64,000 bases of DNA from Ferrovibrio sp964429465 (GTDB lineage: Bacteria; Pseudomonadota; Alphaproteobacteria; Ferrovibrionales; Ferrovibrionaceae), in NCBI GenBank assembly GCA_964429465.1, contig CAYSCA010000002.1:1-64000 (forward strand). The letters are read 5' to 3'. Made by a program: the position numbers and the translations under genes. Shown here one piece after another: positions 1 through 9,466 of this stretch (the first letter of the stretch is position 1; every line of letters begins with the position of its first letter). The notes below the pieces were generated by a model. That model was not told where the DNA came from and made no database searches. It saw only the letters and a list, made by a program, of their open reading frames with translations.

Positions 1-1
1 C

Positions 2-2254
2 ATCGGCTACACGCTCGACGAACTTACCAATGACATCACCGGCGTGACGCCGGCATCCTTCGAGCCGACGATCGATTACATCGTTACCAAGATGCCGCGC
101 TTTACCTTCGAGAAGTTTCCCGGCACGGATCGCCTGCTCACCACCTCGATGAAATCGGTGGGCGAGGCGATGTCGATGGGACGCAGCTTCCAGGAAAGCC
201 TGCAGAAGGCGCTGCGTTCGATGGAAACCGGCCTCACCGGCCTGAACGACATCGTCATCGCCAATGCCGACGAGCCGGACGGGAAGGAAGCCATCATTGC
301 CGCGCTGGCGCAGCCGACGCCGGATCGCCTGCTGGTGATCGCGCAGGCCTTCCGTCATGGCCTCAGCATCGCCGAGGTGCATGCCGCCTGCAAATACGAC
401 CCGTGGTTCCTCGAGCAGATCGAGGAGATCGTCCGTGCCGAACAGCGGATCAGGGAAAAAGGCCTGCCGAAGGATGCCGATGCGCTGCGCGGCCTGAAGC
501 AGATGGGCTTTTCCGACGCGCGGCTGGCCGAGCTGGCCGGCAGGACGGAAGCCGACGTGTCGGCCGGGCGCCGCAAGCTCGGCGTGCTGCCGGTTTTCAA
601 GCGGGTCGACACCTGCGCGGCGGAATTCGAAAGCCGCACGCCGTACATGTATTCGACTTATGAGGCCGGCGCCGACGCCGAATGCGAGGCACAGCCGCAG
701 GATCGCCGCAAGGTGATGATCCTGGGCGGCGGACCGAACCGCATCGGTCAGGGTATCGAATTCGATTACTGCTGTGTCCATGCCGCCTATGCGCTCAAAG
801 AGGCCGGGTTCGAGACCATCATGGTCAATTGCAACCCGGAAACGGTCTCGACTGATTACGACACCTCCGATCGCCTCTATTTCGAGCCGCTGACGGTCGA
901 GGATGTGCTGGAGATCGTGCACGTCGAGCAGTCGAAAGGCATGCTGCTGGGCGTCATCGTGCAGTTCGGTGGCCAGACACCGCTGAAGCTCGCGGCCGGT
1001 CTGGAAGCGGCGAATGTGCCGATCCTCGGCACCTCGCCGGATGCGATCGATCTCGCCGAGGATCGCGAGCGCTTCCAGAAGCTGCTCCAGAAGCTTGACC
1101 TCAGGCAGCCCGCGAACGGCATCGCGCGTTCGGAAGACGAAGCGCGCGCCGTGGTGGGGCAGATCGGCTATCCGGTGGTGATCCGGCCTTCCTATGTGCT
1201 GGGCGGTCGCGCCATGGAAATCGTCCGCACCCCGGCGCAGCTGGAACGCTACATGGTGGAAGCCGTGAAGGTGTCGGGCACGTCGCCGGTGCTGATCGAC
1301 AGCTATCTCTCCGACGCCATCGAGGTCGACGTCGACTGCCTGGCAGACGGCGCGACTCAGTTCGTCGCCGGGGTCATGGAGCATATCGAGGAAGCCGGCA
1401 TCCATTCCGGCGACAGCGCCTGCACCCTGCCGCCCTACAGCCTGGCGCCGGCGATCATCGAGGAGATCAAGCGGCAAACCGAGATGCTGGCGCGCGCGTT
1501 GCAGGTGGTCGGCCTGATGAACGTGCAATATGCGGTGAAGGACGGCATCGTCTACATCCTGGAGGTCAACCCGCGTGCCTCGCGCACCGTGCCGTTCGTC
1601 GCCAAGGCGATCGGCGCGCCGCTGGCCAAGATCGCCGCCCGCGTCATGGCTGGCGAAGCGCTGGCCGACTTCAACCTGCATGAGCAGAAGAACGATCATA
1701 TTGCCGTCAAGGAGGCGGTGTTCCCCTTCGCGCGCTTCCCCGGAGTCGACATCATCCTGGGTCCGGAGATGAAATCCACCGGCGAGGTGATGGGCATCGA
1801 CCGGGATTTCGGCACCGCCTTTGCCAAGGCGCAGATCGCCGCCGGGACCCTTCTGCCGCTGAAGGGCAGCGTGTTCATCTCGGTGCGTGACGGCGACAAG
1901 CCGGCGCTGGTGGAGGCCGCCCGGGGGCTGGTGGCCATGGGACTGGAAGTGGTCGCCACCTCTGGCACCGCGCGCTTTTTCTCCGAGCATGGCATCGCGG
2001 TGAAGGTGGTTAACAAGGTCATGGAGGGCCGGCCTCACGTCGTCGACGCGATGAAGAACGGTGAGATCCAGCTGGTCTTCAATACCTCCGAAGGCGCCGC
2101 CTCGATCCGCGACAGCTTCGATCTGCGGCGCACTGCGCTGATGAACAAGATTCCCTATTTCACCACGGTGGCCGGAGCGAAAGCCGCTGTCCGCGCCATC
2201 GAGGCGCTGCGGGCAGGAAGCCTTGCAGTGGCCCCCCTGCAGGCCTATTTTTAA
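2..2254 (+). CDS. carB: Carbamoyl-phosphate synthase large subunit (3' part, partial)
   Basis: The large subunit makes carbamoyl phosphate from bicarbonate, ammonia and two ATP for pyrimidine and arginine synthesis. The frame is already open at the left edge, so about 330 N-terminal residues of a roughly 1080-residue family protein lie outside. What is visible is the end of the first ATP-grasp half, the oligomerisation region (about residues 150-210 here), the second ATP-grasp half opening with ILGGGPNRIGQGIEFDY, and the C-terminal MGS-like regulatory domain (VATSGTARFFSEHGI). The C-terminus is complete. greA follows 21 bases later, an arrangement common in alphaproteobacteria. Identification is very secure. 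Confidence 0.97.
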   Translation: MGYTLDELTNDITGVTPASFEPTIDYIVTKMPRFTFEKFPGTDRLLTTSMKSVGEAMSMGRSFQESLQKALRSMETGLTGLNDIVIANADEPDGKEAIIAALAQPTPDRLLVIAQAFRHGLSIAEVHAACKYDPWFLEQIEEIVRAEQRIREKGLPKDADALRGLKQMGFSDARLAELAGRTEADVSAGRRKLGVLPVFKRVDTCAAEFESRTPYMYSTYEAGADAECEAQPQDRRKVMILGGGPNRIGQGIEFDYCCVHAAYALKEAGFETIMVNCNPETVSTDYDTSDRLYFEPLTVEDVLEIVHVEQSKGMLLGVIVQFGGQTPLKLAAGLEAANVPILGTSPDAIDLAEDRERFQKLLQKLDLRQPANGIARSEDEARAVVGQIGYPVVIRPSYVLGGRAMEIVRTPAQLERYMVEAVKVSGTSPVLIDSYLSDAIEVDVDCLADGATQFVAGVMEHIEEAGIHSGDSACTLPPYSLAPAIIEEIKRQTEMLARALQVVGLMNVQYAVKDGIVYILEVNPRASRTVPFVAKAIGAPLAKIAARVMAGEALADFNLHEQKNDHIAVKEAVFPFARFPGVDIILGPEMKSTGEVMGIDRDFGTAFAKAQIAAGTLLPLKGSVFISVRDGDKPALVEAARGLVAMGLEVVATSGTARFFSEHGIAVKVVNKVMEGRPHVVDAMKNGEIQLVFNTSEGAASIRDSFDLRRTALMNKIPYFTTVAGAKAAVRAIEALRAGSLAVAPLQAYF

Positions 2255-2275
2255 CGGCCAGAAGGAAGGGAAAAG

Positions 2276-2749
2276 ATGCAGAAGATTCCCATGACCGCGG
2301 CCGGATACCAGCGTCTGGAGGCCGAACTGAAGACACTGAAGACGGTCGAACGGCCGTCTGTGATCCGTGCGATCTCGGAAGCGCGCGAACATGGCGATCT
2401 CTCGGAAAACGCCGAATACCATGCCGCGAAAGAGCGTCAGGGCTGGATCGAGTCCCGTATCCTTGAGCTTGAGGACAAGTTGCGTCGCGCCGAAGTGATC
2501 GATGTCTCGAAACTGTCGGGCGACAAGGTGATGTTCGGTGCTACCGTCGTGCTGGCGGACGAGGATACCGACGAGGAAAGTACATATCAGATCGTGGGCG
2601 CGGACGAAGCGGATATCAAAGCCGGCCTGCTCTCGATCACCGCGCCGCTGGCCCGGGCGCTGGTCGGCAAGGCCGAAGGCGACAGCGTCGAGGTCTCGAC
2701 CCCCGGCGGCGCCAAGGCCTACGAAATCGTTTCGGTCGCCTTCAAGTAA
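2276..2749 (+). CDS. greA: Transcription elongation factor GreA
   Basis: GreA rescues backtracked RNA polymerase by stimulating cleavage of the nascent transcript. The 157-residue product has the normal family length. The N-terminal coiled coil is typical (MTAAGYQRLEAELKTL, then ISEAREHGDLSENAEYHAAK with the acidic tip), followed by the FKBP-like C-terminal domain (about residues 80-157, ending in a GGAKAYEIVSV strand). A strong Shine-Dalgarno, AAGGAAGGGAAAAG, precedes the ATG. It lies directly behind carB and is probably cotranscribed with it. Confidence 0.96.
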   Translation: MQKIPMTAAGYQRLEAELKTLKTVERPSVIRAISEAREHGDLSENAEYHAAKERQGWIESRILELEDKLRRAEVIDVSKLSGDKVMFGATVVLADEDTDEESTYQIVGADEADIKAGLLSITAPLARALVGKAEGDSVEVSTPGGAKAYEIVSVAFK

Positions 2750-2764
2750 GGCCCTGCCGCGGCG

Positions 2765-3631
2765 ATGGCCATGGATCGCGCGGCGCTCGACAGGCTGTAC
2801 AACAATCGCGCCGCGGTTCCGAGCCATCCGGAAGACATGGCGCGCTGGTCTCGCACCAGTATAGCGGCACGCCAGTCCATCCCGCTCAGGCCGGATCTTC
2901 GTTACGGTCCGCATCCACGCGAGGTGCTGGACCTTTTCACCGTGCCGCAGACCGGCCGTCCCTTGCTGGTCTTCATCCATGGCGGATACTGGCAGGCCTT
3001 GAGCAAGGATGATTTCAGCTTCACGGCGGAAGGATTCGCCGGCAAGGCAGCCGGCGGCATCGCCAATGTCGCCGTGCTGAACTATCCCCTGGCGCCCGAG
3101 ACGGACATGGACGGCATTGCCGCTTCGGTCCGGCGGGCGCTGGCATGGCTCTGGCATGAGGCGGCCTCGCTGGGCTTCGATCGGGACTGCATCTATGTCA
3201 GCGGGCATTCCGCCGGCGGACACCTGACCGCGATGACGGCGCTGACCGACTGGCCGGCGCTGGAGCCGAGCCTGCCGACCGATCTGGTCAAGGCGGGGCT
3301 ATCGCTGTCGGGCCTCTACGATCTGCGGCCGATCCGGCTTTGCTATCTGAATGACAGGCTGGGCATGGACGATGCCGTGGCCGAGCGGAACAGCCCGGTG
3401 CTGCTGGCGGAGCAGTTCCAGGGCGGCCGCCCGCCGCTCGTGCTTGCCGTGGGAGAACTGGAGACCGCCGCCTTTCATGGACAGCAACACGATTTCGTGA
3501 AAGCCTATTCGGCACGCGGCGGAAGGGTGACGGCGATTACAGCGCCGGGTAAGCATCATTTCAGTATCGTCGATGAACTGGCGCGCCCCGATAGCGCCGT
3601 GCAGGCGGCTATCGCCGGCCTGCTGCATTGA
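2765..3631 (+). CDS. Alpha/beta hydrolase, kynurenine formamidase/esterase-like
   Basis: A 288-residue soluble alpha/beta hydrolase. The oxyanion-hole motif HGGYW (about residue 77) and the nucleophile elbow GHSAGGH (about residue 146) are characteristic of the hormone-sensitive-lipase/arylformamidase branch. A histidine near the C-terminus (GKHHFSI) completes the likely triad. Members act on N-formylkynurenine or small carboxyl esters; the substrate cannot be told from the sequence. No other tryptophan-degradation gene is nearby, so general esterase is as likely as kynurenine formamidase. Two in-frame ATGs six bases apart are possible starts. It sits 15 bases after greA and 9 before the regulator gene, so all four are probably one transcript. 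Confidence 0.85.
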   Translation: MAMDRAALDRLYNNRAAVPSHPEDMARWSRTSIAARQSIPLRPDLRYGPHPREVLDLFTVPQTGRPLLVFIHGGYWQALSKDDFSFTAEGFAGKAAGGIANVAVLNYPLAPETDMDGIAASVRRALAWLWHEAASLGFDRDCIYVSGHSAGGHLTAMTALTDWPALEPSLPTDLVKAGLSLSGLYDLRPIRLCYLNDRLGMDDAVAERNSPVLLAEQFQGGRPPLVLAVGELETAAFHGQQHDFVKAYSARGGRVTAITAPGKHHFSIVDELARPDSAVQAAIAGLLH

Positions 3632-3640
3632 GGAGGAGAA

Positions 3641-4333
3641 ATGAGCGGAGCCAAGCGTGTCCTGCTGGTCGATGACGACCGCACCCTGCAATCGCTGCTG
3701 GCCGAACAGCTCGACACCACCAGGGAATTTTCCAGCGTCTGCGTCAATGATGCGACGGCGGCCCTCGATATTGTGCAGAAGGACCATTTCGACCTCGTGC
3801 TGCTCGATGTCGGCCTGCCCGACATGGATGGCCGCGACCTTTGCCGCCAGATGCGCCGGCTGGGAGTCCGTGCTCCGATCATCATGCTGACGGCGGCCGA
3901 CGGCGATGGCGACACCATCCAGGGGCTCGATGCCGGGGCCAACGACTATGTGGCCAAACCGTTCAAGCTCGGCGTGCTGCTGGCCCGGATCAGGGCGCAG
4001 CTGCGGCTGTTCGAACAGAGCGAGGATGCCGTCTTCGCCATCGGGCCTTATACATTCCGGCCTGCAAACAAGCTGCTGCTGGATAACGAGAAGACCGGCA
4101 AGAAGGTGCGGCTGACCGAAAAGGAAACCGCAATCCTCAAATACCTGCTGCGCGCCGGCTCGAAGCCGGTGCCGCGCGAAATCCTGCTGACCGAGGTTTG
4201 GGGCTACAATGCCGGCGTATCGACCCATACGCTGGAGACCCATATCTATCGCCTGCGCCAGAAGATCGAGCGCAGTCCCGGCGAGGCCCGGCTGCTGATC
4301 ACCGATCCGGGCGGCTATCGCCTGCAGCCCTGA
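3641..4333 (+). CDS. OmpR-family response regulator (orphan)
   Basis: A two-component transcription factor of 230 residues. The N-terminal receiver domain has the acidic pocket (VDDD at 10-13), the phospho-acceptor D56 in LLDVGLPDMDG and the conserved K106 in AKPF. The C-terminal winged-helix DNA-binding domain covers about residues 130-228 (LTEKETAILKYL, then the recognition helix in HTLETHIYRLRQKIE). The start is fixed by a strong GAGGAGGAG ribosome site. No histidine kinase gene lies in the window, so the cognate kinase is encoded elsewhere. The targets are unknown. Confidence 0.93.
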   Translation: MSGAKRVLLVDDDRTLQSLLAEQLDTTREFSSVCVNDATAALDIVQKDHFDLVLLDVGLPDMDGRDLCRQMRRLGVRAPIIMLTAADGDGDTIQGLDAGANDYVAKPFKLGVLLARIRAQLRLFEQSEDAVFAIGPYTFRPANKLLLDNEKTGKKVRLTEKETAILKYLLRAGSKPVPREILLTEVWGYNAGVSTHTLETHIYRLRQKIERSPGEARLLITDPGGYRLQP

Positions 4334-4337
4334 GCGT

Positions 4338-5093
4338 TCAGCGGCCGGTGAAACGCGCCGGCCGCTTCTCGGCCATAGCCTGGCGGCCTTCCCGGAAATC
4401 TTCGGTACGGAAGCTGGCTGCGGCGCGATCGCGCGCTGCGCGCTCGTCAAGCAATCCGGCGGCAATCTCGTTGAGGCTTTTTTTCATGCCCCTGACCGCC
4501 AGGGGCGCCAGACCGGCCAGGGTGGTCGCGATGGCTTCGGTTCTGTTCCCGAGCTCCTCCGGAGCGACCAGCCAATCGACGAAATGCGTGCGCAGCATCT
4601 CGGCGTCATCGAAGGTCTCGGTGGCTAGGAACAGCCGCTTGGCCGGGCCGAGGCCGAGCCGGCTCACCGCGCGCTTCAGCCCATGCGGATGATACTGGAT
4701 GCCGAGCCTGGCTGGCGGGATGAAGCATTTGATTCCCTGGGCGCCAAGCCGGAAGTCGCAGGCCAGCGCCAGATCGGTGCCCCCGCCATAAACACCGCCC
4801 TGCAATACGCAAAGGGTTGGAAAGGGCAGGGATTCCAGCCGGTCGGACACGCGCTCCAGCGGATTGTCGCGCCAGTCATGGCCGGCAACCGTGCCCAGAT
4901 CGACACCGGAGCAGAAACTGCGACCTTCCGCCTTCAGCACAAGCACACGGAGATCAGGCCGCGTCGCGAGCTCACTTAACGTAAGGTCAAGCGCCTCCAA
5001 ATCCGTAATATCCAAGGCATTATGTCGCTCGGGCCGGCGAAATGTGATGGCTGCCCTAAAATCTTGGAATTCTACAACAAACGCTTGAGACAT
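4338..5093 (-). CDS. Enoyl-CoA hydratase/isomerase family protein
   Basis: Crotonase-fold protein of about 251 residues from the preferred start. The fold's oxyanion-hole segments are present (FCSGVDL and the glycine-rich GGVYGGGTDLALACDFRL). The usual hydratase glutamates are not evident in the next helix (PPARLGIQYHPHG), so it may be an isomerase, hydrolase or other crotonase activity rather than a true hydratase. I chose the ATG at 5093 (MSQAFVVEF) because the longer form starting at 5126 would overlap the start region of the divergent MBL gene and has no ribosome site. It ends 4 bases from the convergent response regulator, with no room for a terminator. Confidence 0.88.
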   Translation of the reverse strand: MSQAFVVEFQDFRAAITFRRPERHNALDITDLEALDLTLSELATRPDLRVLVLKAEGRSFCSGVDLGTVAGHDWRDNPLERVSDRLESLPFPTLCVLQGGVYGGGTDLALACDFRLGAQGIKCFIPPARLGIQYHPHGLKRAVSRLGLGPAKRLFLATETFDDAEMLRTHFVDWLVAPEELGNRTEAIATTLAGLAPLAVRGMKKSLNEIAAGLLDERAARDRAAASFRTEDFREGRQAMAEKRPARFTGR

Positions 5094-5227
5094 CCGTCCA
5101 TCCGCCCTTAATCTTCTCCATGACACATTTCCGCACAGGGTCCGGCCAACGGCAAGGGCCCGTGAAATCGGCAGTGGAATCAGAAGGCGCTCCGTCCCTC
5201 GACGCTGGCGGGAAAAAGGAGGCCCGA

Positions 5228-6058
5228 GTGGGGGTTGACGATTTTTACGTCCGCTTCTGGGGGGTCCGCGGCAGTATCGCGGTCGGTTCCCCGGATGTGA
5301 TGCGGTATGGCGGCAATACGTCGTCGCTCGAAATCCGTTGCGGGCAACATCTGCTGCTGTTCGATGCGGGAACCGGCGTGCGGTCGCTCGGGCTGTCGCT
5401 GCAGCCGGAGGCGCCGGTAGACGCCGACCTCTTCTTCTCCCATACCCATTACGATCATGTCTGCGGCCTGCCGCATTTCTGCCCGTTCTTCGATCCGCGC
5501 AGCCGGTTCCAGGTCTATGCCGGACATGTCACCGACGGGCCTGGCATCAAGGGCGTGCTGAAGCAGATGATGTGCTCGCCGCTGTTTCCGGTGCCGCTGG
5601 AGATATTCCAGGCGCAGATCGGCTTCACCGATTTCCGGCAGGGCGACGTGCTGGAGCCGCGTCCGGGCGTCATCGTCCGCACCGGGCCGCTCAGTCACCC
5701 CGACCTTGCGACCGGCTACCGCGTCGAGTATGGCGGCAAGTCGATCTGCTATCTCACCGATACCGAACATCCCGCCGAGGGGCATGACGAGAAGATCGTG
5801 GAACTCATCCGGGGCGCGGACATCGTGATCTACGATTCGATGTATACCGATGAGGAATATTCCTGCCGGCAGGGGTGGGGACATTCGACCTGGCAGGCAG
5901 GAGCGAAGCTGTGCGACATTGCCGGCGTAAAGACCTTTGTCGTCTTCCATCATGACCCCGAGCATGACGACGTCTTCATGGACCAGATCGCCGCCCAGCT
6001 GGATGCCGTGCGGCCGGGCTCGGTCGTGGCCCGCGAGGGGCTCGTGCTGCGTCCCTGA
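5228..6058 (+). CDS. MBL-fold metallo-hydrolase
   Basis: A beta-lactamase-fold hydrolase of 276 residues. The metal-binding motif is clear: SHTHYDH for site 1 and 2, then a later His (TGPLSHPDL), an Asp (YLTDTEHP) and a terminal HHDPEH. Its N-terminal pattern FWGVRGSIA and the GGNTSSLEIR strand are typical of a widespread bacterial MBL subfamily of unknown substrate, related to the PhnP/RNase Z-like branch. The frame is open upstream to an ATG at 5120, but a textbook AAGGAGG at 5216-5222 sits 5 bases before the GTG at 5228, which I take as the start. Confidence 0.85.
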   Translation: MGVDDFYVRFWGVRGSIAVGSPDVMRYGGNTSSLEIRCGQHLLLFDAGTGVRSLGLSLQPEAPVDADLFFSHTHYDHVCGLPHFCPFFDPRSRFQVYAGHVTDGPGIKGVLKQMMCSPLFPVPLEIFQAQIGFTDFRQGDVLEPRPGVIVRTGPLSHPDLATGYRVEYGGKSICYLTDTEHPAEGHDEKIVELIRGADIVIYDSMYTDEEYSCRQGWGHSTWQAGAKLCDIAGVKTFVVFHHDPEHDDVFMDQIAAQLDAVRPGSVVAREGLVLRP

Positions 6059-6061
6059 TCG

Positions 6062-6907
6062 ATGAGACGGGCGGCATGGCGCAGGCTGCACATGGGCCTG
6101 CAGACGATCCTCGGCCTTCGGCGCCAGGGGTTTTTCATTCCCTATCGCTATGCGGATGGCCTGGCCGAGCGGCAGCCGGTCTACACCGCCCTGGCCGAAA
6201 GGTTTGCTGCCGCGGAAACCGTGTTTGCCGATCTGCTGCGCGGCAGCGAGACCTATGCCGCCGACCTGCTGAAAATCGCATCGGAAGGCGCCGCCGCACC
6301 CGCCCCGCGCTTTGACCAGAGCTGGTTCCCGACGCTGGATGCGGTCGCGGCCTATACGCTGGTCCGGCAATATGGTCCGCGCCGCATCATCGAGATCGGC
6401 TCGGGCCATTCGACCCGCTTCCTCGCCCGGGCCGTGGTGGATGGCGGCTTGGCCACGGAGATCACCGCAATCGACCCCGAGCCCCGCGCCGTTCTGACCG
6501 GGCTGCCGATCCGCTTCATGGCGGAGGTGGTTCAGTCCTGCAATCCGGCAGTGTTCAGGGCACTGCAGCAGGGCGACATCCTGTTCATCGATTCCAGCCA
6601 CATCCTGATGCCGGGCACCGATGTCGACTGGCTGTTCAATCGTGTTCTTCCGCAGCTGCCCGCGGGAGTCCTGGTGCATATCCATGACATCTTCCTGCCG
6701 GATGACTATCCCGCTGCATGGGGCTGGCGCGGCTACAACGAGCAGCAGGCGGTCGGTCCGCTGCTGGCGGGCGGATTCCGCCTCTTGTTTTCCAGCCACT
6801 GGGCGGAAACCCGCATGGCCGAAGTGGTCCAGCGGAGCGTGATCGGAGGACTGCCGGCCTCGCCCGAGGCCCTGCCGGCCAGCCTGTGGCTGATCAGGGC
6901 ACCCTGA
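6062..6907 (+). CDS. Class I SAM-dependent methyltransferase (function unknown)
   Basis: A 281-residue protein. The central region has the SAM-binding motif I, RIIEIGSGHSTRFLARA (about residues 110-126), followed by an acidic strand end (ITAIDPEP) and a FIDSSH strand, as in Methyltransf_24-type proteins. It starts 3 bases after the MBL gene and is probably cotranscribed. A second in-frame ATG lies 30 bases downstream (MGLQTILG). The methyl acceptor cannot be inferred. Confidence 0.8.
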   Translation: MRRAAWRRLHMGLQTILGLRRQGFFIPYRYADGLAERQPVYTALAERFAAAETVFADLLRGSETYAADLLKIASEGAAAPAPRFDQSWFPTLDAVAAYTLVRQYGPRRIIEIGSGHSTRFLARAVVDGGLATEITAIDPEPRAVLTGLPIRFMAEVVQSCNPAVFRALQQGDILFIDSSHILMPGTDVDWLFNRVLPQLPAGVLVHIHDIFLPDDYPAAWGWRGYNEQQAVGPLLAGGFRLLFSSHWAETRMAEVVQRSVIGGLPASPEALPASLWLIRAP

Positions 6908-6944
6908 GCTTGCCGGCGGGCTTCCGTCGGCCCATCATGGCGCC

Positions 6945-8300
6945 ATGAAAGAGCGGGGGGCGCTTTCCGACCTGATATTCGGCCGGGCAATTGCCGGCAG
7001 GCCGCCTGAGCGCGTGCTGCAGACCATAGAGCGCCAGCAGCGCCAGAGTGAATTGCTGATCGCCGCCGTGCAGCTGGCGGTCATCCTGACTTTCATCACT
7101 CTCTATGCGCTGGCGCCGAAGCCCGAAGACAGCGAGATGCTCGACTCGATCACCTTCAAGGTGATCATCGCATACGCCGGCTTCAGCCTGGTGCGGCTTG
7201 GCCTTTGCCTGAAGGGCTTCATGCCGGCCTGGTTCCTTGCGCTCTCGGTGATCGCCGATGTCGCCCTGCTGATGATTCTGATCTGGGGGTTCCACATCGA
7301 ATACCGGCAGCCGGCGGGGTTCTACTTGAAGGCGCCGACTCTGCTTTACGTCTTCATCTTCATCGCGCTGCGGGCCCTGCGTTTCGACGTGGTTTTCCTG
7401 CTGCTGACGGGTCTGAGCGCCGCGCTGGGCTGGATGTATCTGGTCTACTTCGCCACGACATTCGACTCTGTCGAGAGCCCGATCACCCGCTCGTATGTCG
7501 AGTACATGACCTCGAGCAAGGTGTTGCGCGGCGCCGAGTTCGACAAGATCATCACCATCGTTATGACGACGGCCATTCTGGCCGTGGCGATCATCCGTGC
7601 CCGGCGCCTGCTGGTGCGCGCGGTTGCCGAAGGCGCGGCCGCGCAGGATCTGAAGCGGTTCTTCGCGCCCGAGATCGCGCAGGCGATTACCGGCTCGGAA
7701 GCACAGATTCAGCCGGGCCAGGGCGAAGTCCGCGACGCCGCCATCCTCCATGTCGACATCCGCGGCTTCACGCCGCTTTCGACCCGGCTTACGCCGGATG
7801 ACCTCATGCTGCTGCTCGCCGATTACCAGGCGCGCATGGTGGCGGCAATTCACGCCCAGGGCGGCAGCGTCGACAAGTTTCTCGGCGACGGCATCCTGGC
7901 CTCGTTCGGAGCGGCCCGGCCGAGTACGACTTACGCGGCCGATGGCCTGCGCGCAGTCCATGCGCTGAAACAGGCGGCGGAATCCTGGAATGCCGAACGC
8001 GCCACCGCGGGGGCGGAGCCGGTGCGGATCGGCGTCACCCTGGCAGCGGGGGCCGTCATTTTCGGCGCGGTCGGAGATGCCTCGCGGCTGGAATATACGG
8101 TGATCGGCGATGCCGTAAATCTCGCCGCCAAACTGGACAAGCAATGCAAGGTCGAAAGCTGTTTCGGCCTGGCTTCCGCCGAGACGCTGGCCCTGGCGCG
8201 GGCGCAAGGCTACGAGCCGCCCGCCCATATCGAGATCCGCCGCGGGCGTCAGGTGGATGGCGTCCCCGATCCGGTCGATCTGGCGATCATCGAACCCTAG
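6945..8300 (+). CDS. Membrane-bound class III adenylate/guanylate cyclase
   Basis: A 451-residue cyclase with a six-helix membrane domain in the N-terminal half (about residues 28-225, ending in the arginine-rich RARRLL) and a cytoplasmic class III catalytic domain (about 265-440). Visible catalytic features are the two metal-binding aspartates D271 (VDIRGFT) and D315 (FLGDGI), K311 as adenine-recognition lysine, and the YTVIGDAVNLAAKL segment; the transition-state Arg is replaced by Lys in the NxxxK version. It most likely makes cAMP. A cyclic-nucleotide-binding-domain gene occurs at 23850. It ends overlapping the convergent importer operon by 4 bases. Confidence 0.88.
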   Translation: MKERGALSDLIFGRAIAGRPPERVLQTIERQQRQSELLIAAVQLAVILTFITLYALAPKPEDSEMLDSITFKVIIAYAGFSLVRLGLCLKGFMPAWFLALSVIADVALLMILIWGFHIEYRQPAGFYLKAPTLLYVFIFIALRALRFDVVFLLLTGLSAALGWMYLVYFATTFDSVESPITRSYVEYMTSSKVLRGAEFDKIITIVMTTAILAVAIIRARRLLVRAVAEGAAAQDLKRFFAPEIAQAITGSEAQIQPGQGEVRDAAILHVDIRGFTPLSTRLTPDDLMLLLADYQARMVAAIHAQGGSVDKFLGDGILASFGAARPSTTYAADGLRAVHALKQAAESWNAERATAGAEPVRIGVTLAAGAVIFGAVGDASRLEYTVIGDAVNLAAKLDKQCKVESCFGLASAETLALARAQGYEPPAHIEIRRGRQVDGVPDPVDLAIIEP

Positions 8301-9466
8301 CGGTAGGGGTCGGCAGCGTCGCGCAGCCCGTCGCCGAAGAAGTTGAAGGCCAGCACCACGATGATAACCGGGATGGCCGGCGCCATCAGCCAGGGATAGA
8401 GCGCCACGACATTGATGTTCTGCGCCTCGTTCAGCAGAACGCCCCAGGAGGTTATCGGCGGGCGCAATCCCAGGCCAAGAAAGGAAAGCGCGGTTTCGCC
8501 AAGGATCATGGTCGGGATCGACAGCGTCGCCGAGGCAATCAGATGGCTCATGAAGCTGGGCAGCAGGTGTCGCCCGATGATCCGGCCGGGCGAGGCGCCC
8601 ATCAGCTGGGCCGCGACGGCGAAATCCTCCTCGCGCAGGGCCAGCAGCTTGGAGCGCACCGCCCGCGCCAGGCCCGGCCAGTCCAGCAGGCCCAGGATGA
8701 TCGTGATGCCGAAATAGACCAGGATCGGCGACCAGGTGACCGGCAGGGCGGCTGACAAGGCCATCCAGAGCGGCAGTTCCGGCAGGCTGCGGATCAGTTC
8801 GATCAGACGCTGGATCAGGTTGTCGACCCAGCCGCCGTAATAGCCGGAAATTCCGCCCAGCACGATCCCGATCAGAAAGCTGATCGCGATGCCGAGCAGG
8901 CCTACCGTCAGCGAGATGCGCGTGCCGTAAACGATGCGGGAGAAAATATCGCGGCCCAGGCGATCAGTCCCGAGCAGGTAGAAATGACCGCCCTCCGCCG
9001 GGCAGACGAAATGGAAGCGCATCGGCACCATGCCCCACAGATCATAGGCATCGCCCTGGCAGAAGAAGCGCAGGGGATGAATGCGTGAGGTGTCGGCAGT
9101 GTATTCCCGCTTCAGGGTTTCCGTGTTCATACGGAAGCGCTGACCATAGACAAAAGGCCCGATGAACTCGCCTTCATGAAAGAGGTGTATCTCGTGCGGC
9201 GGCGCGTAGATTGCCCGGGGGTTCCTGGTCTGAAGCCCATAGGGTGCGATGAATTCCGAGCAGAGCGTCGAGGCATAGATCAGCAGCAGGATCACGCCGC
9301 TCCATACGCCGAGGCGATGGCGACGGAACTTCCACCACATCATCCTCCACTGCGAGGCGCGGTAATAGCCCTCCTGCTCGGGCGTCATGGCTTCGATCGA
9401 ATAAGGATCGAAGGGTGCGCCGCTCACCCAGTGTTCGAGCCGGCCGGATTCGCTTTGCCGATTCAT
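8297..9466 (-). CDS. ABC transporter permease (OppC/DppC/YejE type)
   Basis: Second inner-membrane subunit of an oligopeptide-class importer, 389 residues. An N-terminal cytoplasmic stretch and first helix (VWSGVILLLIYAS) are followed by a long periplasmic segment (about 75-185), then five helices with the permease signature (EEDFAVAAQLMGASPGRII) that contacts the ATPase. The LLGTDRLGRDIFSRIVYGTR motif is diagnostic for the DppC group. It overlaps the upstream permease by 4 bases and is the last gene of a long minus-strand operon. Confidence 0.93.
   Translation of the reverse strand: MNRQSESGRLEHWVSGAPFDPYSIEAMTPEQEGYYRASQWRMMWWKFRRHRLGVWSGVILLLIYASTLCSEFIAPYGLQTRNPRAIYAPPHEIHLFHEGEFIGPFVYGQRFRMNTETLKREYTADTSRIHPLRFFCQGDAYDLWGMVPMRFHFVCPAEGGHFYLLGTDRLGRDIFSRIVYGTRISLTVGLLGIAISFLIGIVLGGISGYYGGWVDNLIQRLIELIRSLPELPLWMALSAALPVTWSPILVYFGITIILGLLDWPGLARAVRSKLLALREEDFAVAAQLMGASPGRIIGRHLLPSFMSHLIASATLSIPTMILGETALSFLGLGLRPPITSWGVLLNEAQNINVVALYPWLMAPAIPVIIVVLAFNFFGDGLRDAADPYR

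Noticed and set aside
5180..6799. A 539-codon minus-strand frame across the MBL and methyltransferase genes
   Set aside because: The plus strand shows the metal motif SHTHYDH, a perfect ribosome site and a SAM motif. The minus frame has biased composition and no motif.
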